NCBI GenBank assembly: GCA_030248295.1
Contig: JASANH010001213.1
Span: forward strand, 620,001-684,000
DNA length: 64,000 bases
Direction of reading: 5' to 3'
Origin: Mesodorylaimus sp. YZB2_4
Lineage: Eukaryota > Nematoda > Enoplea > Dorylaimida > Dorylaimidae
The position numbers and the translations under genes are program-made. The notes under the pieces were generated by a model. That model ran no database searches. It was not told the DNA's origin and saw nothing but the letters and a program-made list of their open reading frames with translations. Positions 11,228 through 24,720 of the stretch are shown here, in pieces (within the stretch, counting starts at the first letter, position 1; every line of letters starts with the position of its first letter).

Positions 11228-12588
11228 TCAGTCACTTGAACAAAATGTGATGCTGTTATTAGCGCACTGTGTCAGTGATAGCTGCGCTCTCATCTCCAAA
11301 CTCCGTCTCTCAGCCACATCAGAACAGTCTGGCAGGGGCATTGTTTGCGGGCGACAACAGGAGAGCAGGCGAGTGACGATAAGAGATCGATATTTCTGGC
11401 AATACAGAAAATAAATAATGAATGTAGTTGAAGAATTGAGGACGACTAATACGTTCGAAATATCCAAGGTCAAATAAGCGGCCAATCGATGCTCGCCCCG
11501 AAACATATTACTGTCAACGGCCTCCCACACATTGAGGACAAAGGGCAATACATTGCACAAGCCAAATATGATTGTGACCAGAGTGATCATGCGCGTTGTC
11601 TGATGTTTCTTTAAATCATTTCTCGATTTTGACATTTGCGTACGTTCATACCTAGCGCGACGGATTTCCTTGAATATGACCACATTCAATACCGATATTA
11701 TAATGAACGGGCCAAAAAAATGTGTTAGCAGGTAGAGGGATGAGAAATATATGGCAAAATAATAGAAACTGCCTCGAAGCAACGGAACATAACCTCGCTT
11801 TTCATCGCGCTGATATTCGAAAAATCTCGGCGTATTGTAGAGACAAGCTAATACGAGGATGAGGATGAAGGCCGATCGGGCTTTCTTCACAGTCAGTCTT
11901 TGTCGGGCATTGAATGGGGAACAGACGGCCACGTAACGTTCTAGTGATATCAGCTGAAATAAAAAAGGAGTTCTGTTGAAAAAAATGCACTATTCATAAA
12001 CTGCATCTAAGAAAGCTCTTGTGTCTTAGACTAGTGTCAGAGTGCACCCTCTCCTGGTATGCAGAGCTAGTCATTGATCTCAAGTGCAGAGGGTCTACAG
12101 GACTTTGTTTTCAAACACTTGCCGGGGTACAGCATGTCATCTCATTTACTCGGCCTTACCACAAAGGTCCACACCGAACATGTCTGGGCGATCATGCTTG
12201 CTTGATAGAACCCACTCAGGATGATACGATAGAGCAATCCGGGTTCGACATAATACAAAAATGTATTCAAGCTCGGGACCACAAATACGGCTACTGCCGC
12301 TGCCAGGACGGCCATGTCGACAGCGCTCAAAGAAGCTAAAAGGACGTTGATGGGCGATGAACGCATGCATCGCCTTGTAAACACCCACAGGGACGCTGCG
12401 TTGGCCATGAATCCCACAATGCAACAACAAAGCATTAGCAAAGCGCAATAGAATGTTGCTGTCCGAAAATGGGCAGTATTTTTTCCAGAAGTCGCAGTTT
12501 GGTCCATGACTTTTGGCAACGTGTCGTTTTGTCCCATCATTTTAGCCGTCATATCGTGCAAAATCTTTTCCGTCTGTTCGCTTGACAT
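11228..12588 (-). CDS. FMRFamide-receptor-like GPCR, two exons
   Basis: Exon 1 runs 12588-12160 and exon 2 runs 11953-11228. The 206-bp intron (12159-11954) begins GTAAGG and ends TTTCAG at phase 0. The product is 384 residues with seven helices. The intron falls in TM3 between WTFV and LISLERY, so the E-R-Y motif opens exon 2. TM6 has the F-x-L-C-N-x-x-P-F pattern (FGLCNVLPFVLNVWEA), and TM7 reads D-I-S-N-V-L-V-V-L-N-S-S-T, the form typical of FMRFamide/neuropeptide receptors. The second extracellular loop is short (about 20 residues). Upstream in-frame sequence lacks an ATG, so the start is the ATG at 12588. It is expected to couple a small RF-amide-type peptide to G proteins at the cell surface; the ligand is inferred only from family. 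Paralogues lie at 26256-27863 and 34452-35844. Confidence 0.88.
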
Positions 12589-15500
12589 AATACCGACGTT
12601 TTGGCTTCTGTAGTTTCGAACAAACGTTTTGGCTTCTCTTCTAAAATACAATAACCAAACAGGCAACCTTAATTCCTAACGAAGGTCTTCATCAAGAAAC
12701 TATTCAAAACAAAACAAGCGTAATATTTCGCTGCGTCTTTTCAAGGGCGAAATTAATGCAACATCTAAAAAGGCCATGTAAGACTTGACCCTTTCTCAGA
12801 TGCGGAAGTTAAAGGATCCTGAAGCCGTGGTAGTATGCAGGTAGCTCTGGAAGTTCAAGCAAGGACAGAATACTGAGATATCGATAAAAAACAAGCAAAA
12901 ATAATCCAGGAAGAAAAACAATGCGACTTTTGAGGTGACGACATTTTCAGATAATCAGATCAGGTTTTTACGACAGGAAACAAGTCAGACGAGCTAAAGG
13001 AATGATGGAAAAAGGTTTGCGAACAAGAAGGAACGACAGGTCATAGAACCTAGGAAGAGAGATACGAGGGTTGGAGTTGTTAGAATCTGCCCACAGTCTA
13101 ACTGATAAAAAGTATTGAGCGGAAAACATGAAATGAATGCCTCGAGGTCACAACACCTTTAGAAGAATAGAAAAAGCCCTTGTTCAAACCAAAAGTCTGT
13201 TGTTCAAAATTCTGTCAAAGTAAACTCTGACGACCCATTGCTGATGGGTCAGGGGCCAGATAAGGATGTAATGACAAAGAGAAGAAATTCGTGATCAACG
13301 TAAGTTGTGACCAGACTGCACAGCCACAAATGAGCACGATCCGAGACAACTTGACTTAAAGTTGCTGAGATCGCACGGAGACAAGCGGTATGTCGGGCCT
13401 ATCCTGTCCAGTAATAAGTAAGCAAATAGGAAGCGGGTTGCGGATATCTATCAGACAAGTACAAATTTCGCTCGTGATCTGTACGACGTTTCCAACACCA
13501 TTTGCGTCCATTGAGCAGACACTTCGGCACCATGCCAGCCGTTGCCAGTCAAAAGTAGGAAAATCTCGCTTAGAACGAGACAGTGTGAGACTTGCATGAA
13601 ATACGCGATAGATGTCACTGGCGGTCAGTGACGTGAAGATGTAAAGACGTAGTTAGAAGCTGCATGCTGAAAGTGTTCTGGTGATACCGGTACCATTCTT
13701 GAAGGAACCATGGCAACTATATAACAGCCGCACACAAAGCAGCAAAGTCAGTCACATTGGCGAATGTATGGATCGTGAATGAAAATCAACAATTAAGCTT
13801 GAATGCTGTAAGTGCTGGTCCAGTAACTAAACTGTGTATCAGCACCGCATAAAAGGCCAATATTTGTAACATTCTTTCGATCGACCAAGGTTAACAAAAG
13901 CTTATGATTTTAGCCCACCTCTTCCCCGTTCCTCAGATCGGGGCACAGTTTTGCCATGGAGGAAGTCATAAAAAAAGATAAAACGGAGGTAAAAGCTAGC
14001 TTTCAAATAAAAAATCAAGTTATCTAACAGAAGGCCTAGTTTTGCAGCAGCTTTGGAAAACGAGACAGCAAGGCGAAAAGGAGCATAATTGTAAGCCATG
14101 CTTACTACCACCTACTATCCGCAGCTGTAAAATGGAGGGCTCTCTGTACATTCCTGCATGTCGAAAGTGAACTCTTTTTGAAAGCTCCACTGAGAACCTT
14201 CTTAAGATGTATAAATCGGCCTGAGAAACTGCCAAGCAGTTGTCAGATTGTTTTCAGCTTTCGAAACCAGCAGATGTCGCGGCTAACCGCTACTGGGAAA
14301 GGAAAAGACTACCCACAAAAATGGCAATGATCCCAAAAGTCTACCTGAAAACTGAATCCTGCTCCTTGTACTACCAATCATTCAGTCAGTTTCTTTGGCG
14401 CCTGCCTGAATTTCACATCATTCTTATAGCTATGGTCATAACTCGACACCGACATTCTTTTTGCGCCAGTTTTTCAACAGGATCTCTTGCAAAAACATTT
14501 GGAACGGGAAATTCTATTTCATTTCCCAATTGTAAAGTGCCAGAGAATATGCTCGAATTTCAATACCTTTTTTCTTAGCCTAGAGTCAGGAAAATACTTC
14601 ACGTAGTAAAGCAACTCCAAGTCCATAATTGACAACCGAGAAAGGCGCGCAGAATAGGTCAGATTTGATGAGAAGTTTTCTCGTCTGGGGAAAAAACGTA
14701 AATACGGGTTCCAGTGTGCAATTTTAATGCACAAAAGCAGCGGGGACTCGGACTGGTTTGTGGGACAAAATAAGAAACGAGAAAGTAATGCAAAGATTAG
14801 AAATTAGCACTAGGGCGGGAAGTTGAATTGTAAGCAACTAATTCTATTAGCCTTCAGTGATAACGCAGGAAAACAATGCCTGGGTATTCCGGACTATCTC
14901 AAAATGCAACTCTGTTTCGTACGGGCGGGGGAATCAATGACCCCTCTAACTCGGCCACAACGAACCCTGATGCAACTATGCAACGGACTTACGGTCCTTT
15001 CGAGCATAATCTATATAAAGCCCGCCCTGTACAAACAAAAAAGCTTATATAAAGCTTCGGTGAGAGAGAAACAAACAAATCAGGCTTTCTTATTTTCCAC
15101 TAAACCAACCTATTTCAAAGAAAATCCCAAATGCGGCACAATGAACGAATAGACAAATCAATACAAATCTTGCATTATTTATCCGTTTTTGAGCAACATG
15201 CACGTAAATTTAAAAAAAAAGCTTTTTAAAGGCATAAATCCCAGATGCTCTCTGATGTTGGAGCTGGCAGTTCGCGGAATTCATTTATGTTTAATTAATC
15301 AACGCCCTGCAACCCTTTAATGGACCTTTTTTCAAGAGCGCCTGCGGATGCAACGAGGTACTGAGCATCATGCTTGATGTGATGCGTGGTCGACAAGTGA
15401 AAAGAGCGCTGTGTGAGGCGAAACATTTCGCTAGCCTCGAAGAACTCTGGAATGTGTTTCCGTGGAGCAGATTTACTGGCGCAGGAAAATCGTCCAGTCA

Positions 15501-17281
15501 GGGTCATTCGACATGGTATAATTGTCAAACTGACTGCGAAAGAAGTGGTTCATTTATGCATTAGCACGAAGTTATTGATTTTTGTTTCAAGCCGACATTT
15601 TTAAAGAGACATCTTATGCCGAGAAGAACGACACGCTGCTAGTTTCCCTGAAGATATGAGATTTCGAAAAAGACCCAACCCGATAACGTGAAGGTTTTGG
15701 GTGAGCACAAAAAATGATCAAAACAGCCTTGCCGAATCACTTTCAGTTTTCTTCTCGTCATTTCACTGTAAAGGGCTATCACTTTTATTTTTTAGTGTGG
15801 TAGTTTGATGTGATAAGATTCGGTCAGCAAGCATGGTACAACTTTGCAGTGATACAAAATACCGGGAGTCAGCTGGTCTGCCTTTCGATGAAAAAAAAGA
15901 GCCACAGTAAGTAGTATAGTTATGCCAGCTGCAGTTTGTCAGGTTCACGAAGATTTGTGTGTTAGAGCCGGGGCAGAATATAAACGAAATGTGTAACAAT
16001 GCAGTTTTTCATGAGAATCACAGATTAACATTTTCTGTCGAGTCGGACTGGCTCGAGCAACAGCACCGATGCACATCTTATGCATAGGTCAAGCAGTTCT
16101 GGCTACGTTAGCATATTATAGAGTACGGATGTGCACTTACCGTCGCCTGGAATGCCGATGGCAATGTTGGCATACTGTTGTCACGGTATTGAAGCAATCA
16201 TCACGAATATAATGTCCTGGGCTCACTGAACCGAATCATTTTATTCAATTAAGTGATAACCTCACACTGCGACATTACGGATAGCTTTAGTCAACGAAAA
16301 GCGATTTTATAGGCTGTCACTGATTCTTTCATAGTATGGTGTTCTCTGTTCAGTCTCAGTTCACAGTGCATCACAACTCTCAATCTAGATTCCCTCTTGT
16401 CATGACATCGTCGAATAAGGCCATAGTAACAGATATACTGTTGCTGTGTTCAGTAAAGTCATTTTCTGCAGGCTAGCGCCCAGTGAAAGAGTTATAAGAT
16501 AGGCGAGGTCCAAGTCGAAAAGCAGTCGGTATAATTAAAATAAAAAAAGTACCCACAGTATATGAAAAACGGTTTCTTCAATTTCAATCATTTTATTACA
16601 AACATTGTAAAGTTACATCTTCTTGATCTTAGAAAGCTTTGCCAACCAGTCAGTTGAACTCGACATGCTTATCCGATAATTCCCGAGTTCCTGGTGAGCA
16701 AGAAAGCTCTACTGAAAGTATTTGGCCCTAATGGCCAGCTGGTCAGCAGCGCTCAGCCCCTAAAATCTTGCGGGGTTTTTCAAATTCGTGTGTTGCGAGG
16801 CGACTGAAAGTTGAGAGACACTCGCAGGGTTCTTCTGAACCCGCAATTCAGGTTATGGGCTTTGGTTCCGTCTTCCAGGCTTCTGGCTCTGAATTGTTTT
16901 GCACAAAAGACCCGACGAAGCGAGAATGTTTCCAAAAATTTGCAGGACTTCGGCCGCTGACCTCTGCTGAGTAGTTGCCCAAACGAGCTAAATATTTTGC
17001 GCAGAGCTTTCAAATTACAATCATGAGGAATGGCAAGTTCGAATAAGAACGGTTACAAGGTTCAGGTACTTGGTCTGTCAGCGGATTTGTTGGTGGGTGG
17101 ACTGTCGAGACATGGTCGTGCATCGCTGTGCTGGTAAGGAACTCTCTGGTGATGACTTTGGTCTTTACTGCGCCTTGTGAGCTGTTTAAAGTCTTAAATT
17201 CGGAAGAGCAGTTATTTGACTAAAGGAACGTGGCAATTGTTCTCGTCAAGTGATCACATCTAGATGCGAAATGCTTTATAC
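12589..17281. other. 4.7-kb gene-free stretch
   Basis: I found no frame with recognisable domains, no tRNA and no clear TIR element. Codon-poor, stop-rich sequence is typical of non-coding DNA. A frame at 14823-15152 and one at 13390-13599 were considered and have no supporting features. Confidence 0.45.
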
Positions 17282-17410
17282 GGAAAAACTGAATCAATCA
17301 GTTAAATTCAGATAACTGAATCTTTTGAGATCCACTTAACTGTAACTGAAACTGAATATATTCAGAGATTCAGTTAACTTAACTGAAACTGAAACTTTTC
17401 CCAAAACTGT
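17282..17410. repeat. cluster of AACTGAA / TTCAGTT strings
   Basis: Over about 130 bases the heptamer aactgaa and its complement occur many times in both orientations, often as ttcagttaac. It looks like a degenerate tandem or short palindromic repeat. No gene is implied. Confidence 0.5.
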
Positions 17411-20229
17411 ATCAACGCTACCTTGACCGAACCAAAAAACTTTCTGACCTGACCATTGACCTGCGAGGAACTGTATTTTTTTCTGGCTCTGACTATGACA
17501 TTGATCGGACAAAAAATTTTGCTTATAACTAGCACGTGAACAAAGCGTCTCTGTGTTTGCAAATTTTCCAAATAATTTCCTAGCATTACATGAAATTTCA
17601 AGCGCAGCTCAAGAAACTGAATTTTTATCAAGCTCAAAAAGATATGCAAAGCTGTTTTTGATAGCTTTAGGAAAACTAGAAAAGCTGACACCCATTCAAA
17701 ATTAAAAATATATCTCATTCGTTTTAACATCAATTCCTGTTCCAACTGCCTCCGCATGATCGATTTCTTTTCCAGCAGTATATGCGGCTAGGCTGGTAGG
17801 TTACTGGACGAGTAAGATAACTGCAATAGAACAAGACTCGCAATCAGCAGGACCCAGTTTCACAGTGCGATCTTAATTTTAGGACGGGCATGAATTCAGG
17901 CACTGTTTAGCACAGCAACTTGAGGAAATGCTGAGGCAACAATGCAGGACGTGTCACAATATCTGTCCCAGAGGTACCTGATCCATAGATTTGGGCGCGT
18001 CCTAAGGCAGTTCTCATCTTGCTTCACAATTAAACAGGATGTCTTTAGACATTTTTGCAGACCACAAAATTTAATATGTCACGAATAATTTTACTATGTC
18101 ACGGGAGCGCCTTGGCTAAGGTAGGCTGGTCCACATTATATAAGCTCTGTAAACGTGCCAAATTGGGTTTATTTTATAAGCTTTACCACAAGCTTCATTA
18201 TTTGGGAATCCTCCTTTAATACACAAAACCTGACCGTCATGTTACAGTAGTGGCCATACATTCAATGTTTCAGAAAACGAAACGAGCTCTCCTAATAAAA
18301 CAGAATGGGATGCTGAATCCGGCGGTGGCAATGTGTAGTGCCTGACATTATGTGCTGCGCGAAGAAATGCATCCTTCAGAAAGCGGTACTTACCATTCAT
18401 TATGGCGCGCCCTGAATTTAACATCCACTAATTAGGCTTGTGTCCCAATGTCACAACGTAGCTGGCGGACAGAATAGTTTTCTTTTTTCTCACATGTTTT
18501 CGGAAAAAAACATAGACTTGTCATGTGGGCGATTTTCCACGAGTCAGAAGGGGGCCTCGCGAGGCCGTTTATGTGCAGCTGTTTTATGGAACTTCTGCCT
18601 TTTCGTTCTTTGGTGGTGGGAATATGATTTTTAATACAATGATGTGACCAGACCAGCCTCTTCTTTGTTCTTGGAGCAGGGTGTGTAAGATTTCAGTGCC
18701 TTGGTGCAAATGGTCCTCAGCTGGGGTCATGTTATTTGGAACTTGCAGCTCGAAAAGGGAATGATCGTTGAAATGTGAGCGCGATACAGTACTTTTCACG
18801 ATGATGATGATCTGTTTTTGAAGGAGTTCAAAAACCGAATTTGAATTTGAGATCAGATTAGATCATACCAGCTATAATAACTGATAGATAAAATGCGTCT
18901 GGCATCTCTGCTGATATTTCTGAAGGTAGATAAAAGATGCTAGTGGGTTGGTTCGTTTCTGTGCACGACTCACTTACAACAACTCAAAAACTGCTTGTAA
19001 CTGCTCAAAAATATATTCATCGTAAGGTTCACTTCAGAGTTATGTGCACTGTCAAAATGTGCTATCCGTAGCCCTGGGCAGGCTAAGGGGGAGACTCTGC
19101 CACTAACCTACCAATTTCTCTCCCCGAAGAGTCTATCGAGTAAAGCCACTATTCAAAGATTGCTTTTTCTAAGGTCGGTTTGAAGCATTTTTTAAAAAAT
19201 GTTCATCATACTGATGATATACTTCACTGTGCAATAAAAGTTGTTTTTTCCCGCATTGCCCGATTTTGTGTTTCTTGGCAAGATCTGTATGTAGGAATCT
19301 TCTTGTCGAGTCATGATGAGATCGTGAGTGGATCTTGGTAAGAAGATGGCAAGAACTTGCCAAGTCAAGCCAGGATCTGGCCAAGTCTTACTGAGAAAAC
19401 AACCAGTCATGACAATATTGCTGCTTAGTGAAAGTAGGGGCCCTACGTTCATCATTCCGAAAACATACCTTGATTTTACTGTAAACGTGAGCAAGCTTCT
19501 TAAATGGAGGCAAAATGGCAAAAATTAAGTACACTAATCGTAAGTTCACGTGATTTTTGTGCTGATAGTTACCGAGTAACTGAAATGACTCTACATTGGA
19601 ATGGCCGATCAATGAAGCAAAAAGGCAAGATCTTACCAGCAAGGCATATGGCAAAAACAACAAAAACAACTTGGCCACTTCATGAAAAATATCTTTTCAA
19701 ACACTATTCGAACGCCTTTCCAAATTCATCGTGTTTTAACTTCAAATGCATTTTCTCACCTTCACTCGGCGAGTTGTAATTTAATCTTTAGTTCGAGCAT
19801 ACGGCGACACTCTGATTTATCCCCCATTCTGTTGGGATGAGCCAAGCAATGAGCATGGAGCCCAATTAATACACCTCAGCAGAATCCATTAAATGGAGGC
19901 CACGATAAAGTACTTACCTCTTTTTTTTTTAATGATTGCCAGACTTGTTCGCTTGTGTCATCACCCACCTTAACGTTCGGTGCTGTATCGCAATTCGACC
20001 TGTGCGTTTCAAGTCGTCGATGCAAGTCTTATAGTTCGACAGCGTTCTCAATTTCAAGCTTTTTCACAGCGACACACATTTCAACAGTGAGCAGTCTCAA
20101 AATATCTGAAAATACTGTACATACGACCTAGTCAAAAAATGTACGAATGATACCTACCAAGAATAAGAAGAATCGAGCTGCAACTTTTTGCTTGAGTGGA
20201 GAGGGCGAACGTGGCTAAACTGGCATGAG
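17411..20229. other. gene-free stretch
   Basis: No supported gene or RNA. Frames of 60-127 codons in this stretch (for example 17374-17757 on the minus strand) lack family features. Confidence 0.45.
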
Positions 20230-20312
20230 GAAAAGTCCCCCCCTCCACAACTCGCCCCATGCAAATAGCCCCCCGCCACATCTCGCCCCTGAACCAAATC
20301 GCCCATGAGCAT
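20230..20312 (+). repeat. C-rich imperfect tandem repeat
   Basis: Blocks of four to seven C separated by about 25-30 bases (ccccccctccacaactcgcccc and similar) recur about three times. The pattern ends about 60 bases before the TIR of the next DNA element. Confidence 0.4.
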
Positions 20313-20807
20313 TTGTGTCGAGATCAGAGCGGGCTATATGGAAGATTTTGCCATTTGTTGTAGTCAATTTAAGGCGTCATCTCAAAATACCTCCTTCTGA
20401 TCAGAAGGAAGAAGGCGTCTAATCAGACGCTGTCAGACGTCGAATCAGAAGGTCGTGGTCTGAATTTGACCCCTTGTGATTTGAAGGTAGGAAGGGACTT
20501 GACGTCTGACTGGACGTCTGATTTTCTGTCGTAAGAAGTATGACCACATGGAGTCAGAAGTAGGGCACGCTCCCTATTAGAAGAGTGATGGCGCTGAAAG
20601 AAGCGGTTCGCCCATTGTCGCATGCAGAACTGCGGGTTTGCGATACGAATGGCGTATTGGTATGCTAGGCAAGTATGCGTTGAGATGACCGGCCGCTTGT
20701 TGCTCGCGACAGGCGCGTGGGTGGTGGTCATCGGCTGTTCCAGGCGGCTTCTTACCGCGCCATTTTCCCTTCTTACTCGGAGCGCGCCCTACTTCTGACT
20801 CGATGTG

Positions 20808-22669
20808 GTCAGCACAAGAAAAAGCATCGCTTCTTCAGCAGTCCTTTCTGAGCAACTTTAATCGAAGTCCACGAAAAATATATGAGCCGCCACAACCAGA
20901 TCCGGATGACTTTACCGACTATTCCGTTTCAATTGGTTTTGTCGCTAGCCGCCAAAAGAGTCCCCGACTTCGTGGAGCACCTGGAAAAGACAATCTGACC
21001 CATATGATCTTGCGAAATATCGCAGATACAATCGCAACCGCATTGGCCAAGCTGTTCAACAGATCAATCGAGGAGGGCGTCTTCCCTGCCAGCTGGAAGC
21101 TCGCCAAAGTCGTCCCAATCCCGAAGCCTGGAGATCGAACAGACTCGGCCAATTATCGCCCAATCTCTTTACTCCCGATCATTTCCGAAATTTTCGAGCA
21201 GCACATACTCCAACTTACTCGTCCGAAAATCAAGCTCTCCAAAAATCAGCATGGATTACGGCCATGTCACTCCTCCAAAGGTGCGCTGATTCTACTCTCT
21301 CAATTAATCCACCGGGGTCGTGGCCTAGCGGGTTAAGGCGTCTGCCTCTCACGCTGGGTGCGCACTAGCAGGGGAGGGTTCGACTCCCCTCTCAGTACAA
21401 ATTGATTGTCAATTATGTGTTCCTTAGCCCTCGAGTGCGCCTTATTTTGTCGCGGGAGTTTTCTTTGATCTGAAGAAAGCTTTCGACCAAGTGCAACATG
21501 AACGACTCCTTCAGAGCCTGGAGCTCGTGCACAAACTCAGCCCAACACTTCTGCGATGGCTCAGTTCCTACCTTGAAGATCGGAAGCAGTTTGCCGATGT
21601 CGAAAACGCCACATTCCCAGTTCACTCAATAAGCTCAGGTGTTCCTAAAGGCGCTATTTTATCACCGACGCTATTCATTTCATACATCAATGATGTCCTT
21701 GCCGAATTTTAGCGGACTTTTCCTAGTATGCTCCTTCAACCGTATGCTGACGACCTTGCGTTGTTAGCCCATGGGGAAAATTGTGCGTCACTTCAAATCC
21801 GATTGCAAATTGGAATCGACTTAATTGCTAATCAAGTCGCGGCCCTTGGTCTCTCTTTCAACATCAAGAAAACTCAAGCTTGCGTCTTCCGGCTCAATCA
21901 CAAGGCAATCGATTTGCCGACTGTCACCCTCCAGGGGGAGCAAATTAATTTTTCAGATTCGGCCAAATACCTCGGGGTCCAATTCTCATCGAACATGCGC
22001 TTCAGCCAAAATTGCCAGGAAATTGCTAGCGCAGCAAGGCGAATGATCGGTGGTTTTCGGCAAAAATTTGGCAAATTGGCTTCAAAGCTTCTCCACAGCG
22101 TTCTACACTTAATGTGTGAGGCCCCAGCTTGAATACGGCTGCTGCACATGGTCCCCAACTGACAACCAACAAGTTTTATGTGACGAGCTGGAACGTGCCC
22201 AAAAGTTTGCTGCAAGATCTGTCAGAAACGACTGGCATTCCAGCTATGACGAAATGCGGTCACAACTTCATTGGCCTTGCCTCGCTGAACGACGAAAGAT
22301 GATCAAGTTACGAACCTTTTACAAATTTTACCATGGAATGCAGGCTTATCCAAACGCTCATTTTATCCACAAAGCGAAATCGGGCAGGCGAGTCAGCTCC
22401 AGGACCACCCAACTGCATCAACTCGAAGTCACGAACCCAAGAACGGAAGCATACAAGCAATCATTCGAATACTTAGCTATGATCTTGTGGAACGATCTTC
22501 GATATGAAATGGCTTCTAGCTCATATTCATGTTTTATGCAGCATATTTCGTGACAATTTCGAAATTTCTCGTGATTTTTTTTTCAATTTTTTCTGTGACG
22601 CCCCGTTTAAGTGCATGGCAACGTGCTTGGGTGACGTAAAATAGCAAAGCAAAAGCAAAGCAAAGCAGG
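20808..22669 (+). mobile_element. Jockey/CR1-group LINE, 5'-truncated and decayed
   Basis: Reverse transcriptase motifs occur in order: N-Y-R-P-I-S-L-L-P near 21150, F-F-D-L-K-K-A-F-D near 21470, G-V-P-K-G-A-I-L-S-P near 21640, and Y-A-D-D-L-A near 21745. A C-terminal segment typical of CR1/Jockey ORF2 lies at 22116-22553 (YGCCTWSP, then a Leu/Arg-rich ERA-QKFAARS stretch). Several reading-frame changes separate these pieces: a stop follows the motif before Y-A-D-D near 21710, and the frame shifts near 22125. The endonuclease is missing. The 3' end is a short run of gcaaa-type units (about 22643-22669), common for CR1-like LINEs. A tRNA-derived SINE interrupts the frame at 21312-21440. The copy cannot encode an active enzyme. 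Confidence 0.8.
21312..21440 (+). mobile_element. tRNA-derived SINE, family 2, inside the LINE
   Basis: The head (ggtcgtggcctagcgggtta) has box A of a serine/leucine-type tRNA and box B GGTTCGACTCC inside a good T-stem (GGGGA/TCCCC). The acceptor ends do not pair, so it is not a functional tRNA. The tail reads about ttgatt...cctcgagtgcgc. The same head and tail occur at 43473-43610. The insertion separates two reverse transcriptase motifs of the host LINE, so it is younger than that LINE copy. Confidence 0.65.
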
Positions 22670-23149
22670 AAGATACTGGTCCATTGCGTAATTTTGCTGC
22701 GTATTTCTGGGAGAGTTGGATCAATAGCAATCAATTTCCACAATCTCTTTGCAAGAACTTCCGAAACGATTGGCCGAGGACAATAAATCATGCGGGAAGC
22801 ATCACTCAACAGTCAGCCGCAATTCAGTTCCAGAGATGCATATGGCACTTCGTAATTTTTGGCATGCCATGCAGCAGGAACATAACCAGGTTCAGCAACG
22901 CATCAGAAAGCTGCATAAAATTTGGAACACCCAAGAGCTCGAGATCTTTTGTATGAGGGGCTGCATCTGCATATCAATGCTGAAATACTTATTCTCACAA
23001 ACGGGACGGGCCATTTGTGAAATCGAAATTTTGATGCTGCCGTTTTGTTCCATGTCAAAAAAGGTGCTTATGAGCTTTTAGTTGATTCTATACGTCAGAA
23101 GGAGGTATCCTTCCTTCTGACCAGAGGGAGGTATTTTGAGATGACGCCT

Positions 23150-23798
23150 AAAAAAAATAAATATATTGGCTTTTATTTGGGTTTGACTTATTAAAATTGG
23201 GTTTGGGTCGATTTGTGAACCCATTGTCGGGGCCAGAAACTAAAGTCATGGCGGACCAGGAGCGTAAAGAGATACGTTACGGTATCTGAACAGGTGCATT
23301 CTAGATGTCGCTATGCACGTAAGAGCGTATAAATTATTAATTAACGCCCTTTATACTGTGTGCCACTCCCAGTCGATGGTTGTGTTTACCTTTTCCTCTC
23401 GCTCGCATATTGAAGTTGAGCCTAGTCGTTTAGATAGGAAGTAATCCCATTAATTTACATTTCGCTTTTTCTAACGTCCATGTTAAACACGTTTTGAAGC
23501 TATCATAGTGGAGTGTAATGTAGGGTGAATATAATGTAACGTTATTTCATCGGGCTAGTGCAGTAGACGAGCCTCATCACGGCACCATGACGAAACTAAT
23601 TCAAGGGGCCTTAGGAAAAAGGGACTTACCGATGGTTACTGCAGCTTGAGTGTTGACGCTCTGAAATTTGCGTCATTCTGATGATATACTGCACTTTACT
23701 GAACAATAAAAGTGTTTTTGATTGTAATCAATTTTTTTCAAGAAATATGGGCTCGTTTGAGCTACTCATACTCATACGTTTATATTTGAAGTTTCTTG
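23150..23798. other. intergenic
   Basis: No gene was recognised between the TIR element and the long inverted repeat. Confidence 0.45.
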
Positions 23799-24720
23799 CC
23801 CGCAGAGCCGTACTCGGAAGCCAGTCCCGAGTGTCACTGCTGTTTCTAACTAAGGGTGGAATTTCTACCAGCATGCATCATCTTCCTATGAGCATCCTAT
23901 GAACACAAAAACACGTGGGGACCTTATGCACGCTGATAGATATGTCAGTATTCGATGGCCCACATAGTATGTGGTAATGATTATTAGAAAATAAAAAGTT
24001 TCTTGAAAACTAATTTACGAGCTTTTGATTTTTTATTCTCTCATGGGAAATAGGCTTCAAGTTGAGTCCACGAACTTGATTATACGATTTTGAGACAAAC
24101 TTTTCCAGTTTCGCCGGGAATTCTGCTGATCGACGAAAAATGTATGCCAGTTACAGCTAACCCTATTTTATGAGCGGACCCGACCATACTGTATATCCAC
24201 AGACATGGTGTTCATATGGCAGAGATGTAGCTCCGATTTGTTCCGACTCTTACATTAGTTAGAGATGTAAATCCATGAATGAATGCAGCTGCTCTCACTT
24301 TTCAGCTTGAGGACATGCGGGTTTTTTGTACGCGGAAGTGCCATACGCGAGGGGCGAGGACATAAAACGCCCCTATAGCTGAGCTTTATAGGGCCGCGAC
24401 ATGATTTTCACTTCTCATCAAGCAGGCAAGCACTTTGACAATGGAATTGATGCTTACTAGGAAATTCCCCCAGAGAGAATAAAAAATCGAAAGCTCGTAA
24501 ATTAGTTTTCAAGAAACTTTTTATTTTCTAATAATCATTACCACATACTATGTGGGCCATCGAATACTGACATATCTATCAGCGTGCATAAGGTCCCCAC
24601 GTGTTTTTGTGTTCATAGGATGCTCATAGGAAGATGATGCATGCTGGTAGAAATTCCACCATTAGTTAGTTAGGAACAGCAGTGACACTTGGGCCTGGTT
24701 TCCAAGTACGGCCCTGCGGG
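23799..24720. mobile_element. long inverted repeat / foldback element
   Basis: The left arm 23799-24047 and right arm 24467-24720 are inverted copies of about 250 bases with a 419-base spacer. The inner 190 bases are almost identical between arms, while the outer 60 differ at several sites. Both ends read CCCGCAGRGCCGTACT. No frame with known domains is present. It fits a foldback-type MITE or a recent inverted duplication kept alike by gene conversion. Confidence 0.7.

Larger units (their letters stand above)
20372..23149. mobile_element. TIR-bounded DNA element carrying a LINE and a SINE
   Basis: A 40-bp terminal inverted repeat starts AGGCGTCATCTCAAAATACC at 20372-20411 and is matched at 23110-23149 with two mismatches. 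Inside the left end there is a second inverted pair (20549-20572 against about 20777-20805) around ggagtcagaagtagggc, so the element was probably palindromic before insertion. The right arm is interrupted by a Jockey/CR1-type LINE at about 20808-22669. The remaining 22670-23109 holds a frame (22749-23081) with no recognised domain. No transposase was recognised, so the class is open. Confidence 0.6.

Noticed and set aside
21312-21402. tRNA gene
   Set aside because: Box A, box B and the T-stem are good, but the acceptor ends do not pair and the same head-plus-tail recurs at 43473, so it is a SINE head.
22749-23081. Transposase of the TIR element
   Set aside because: No catalytic or DNA-binding motif could be seen; kept only as a finding to check.
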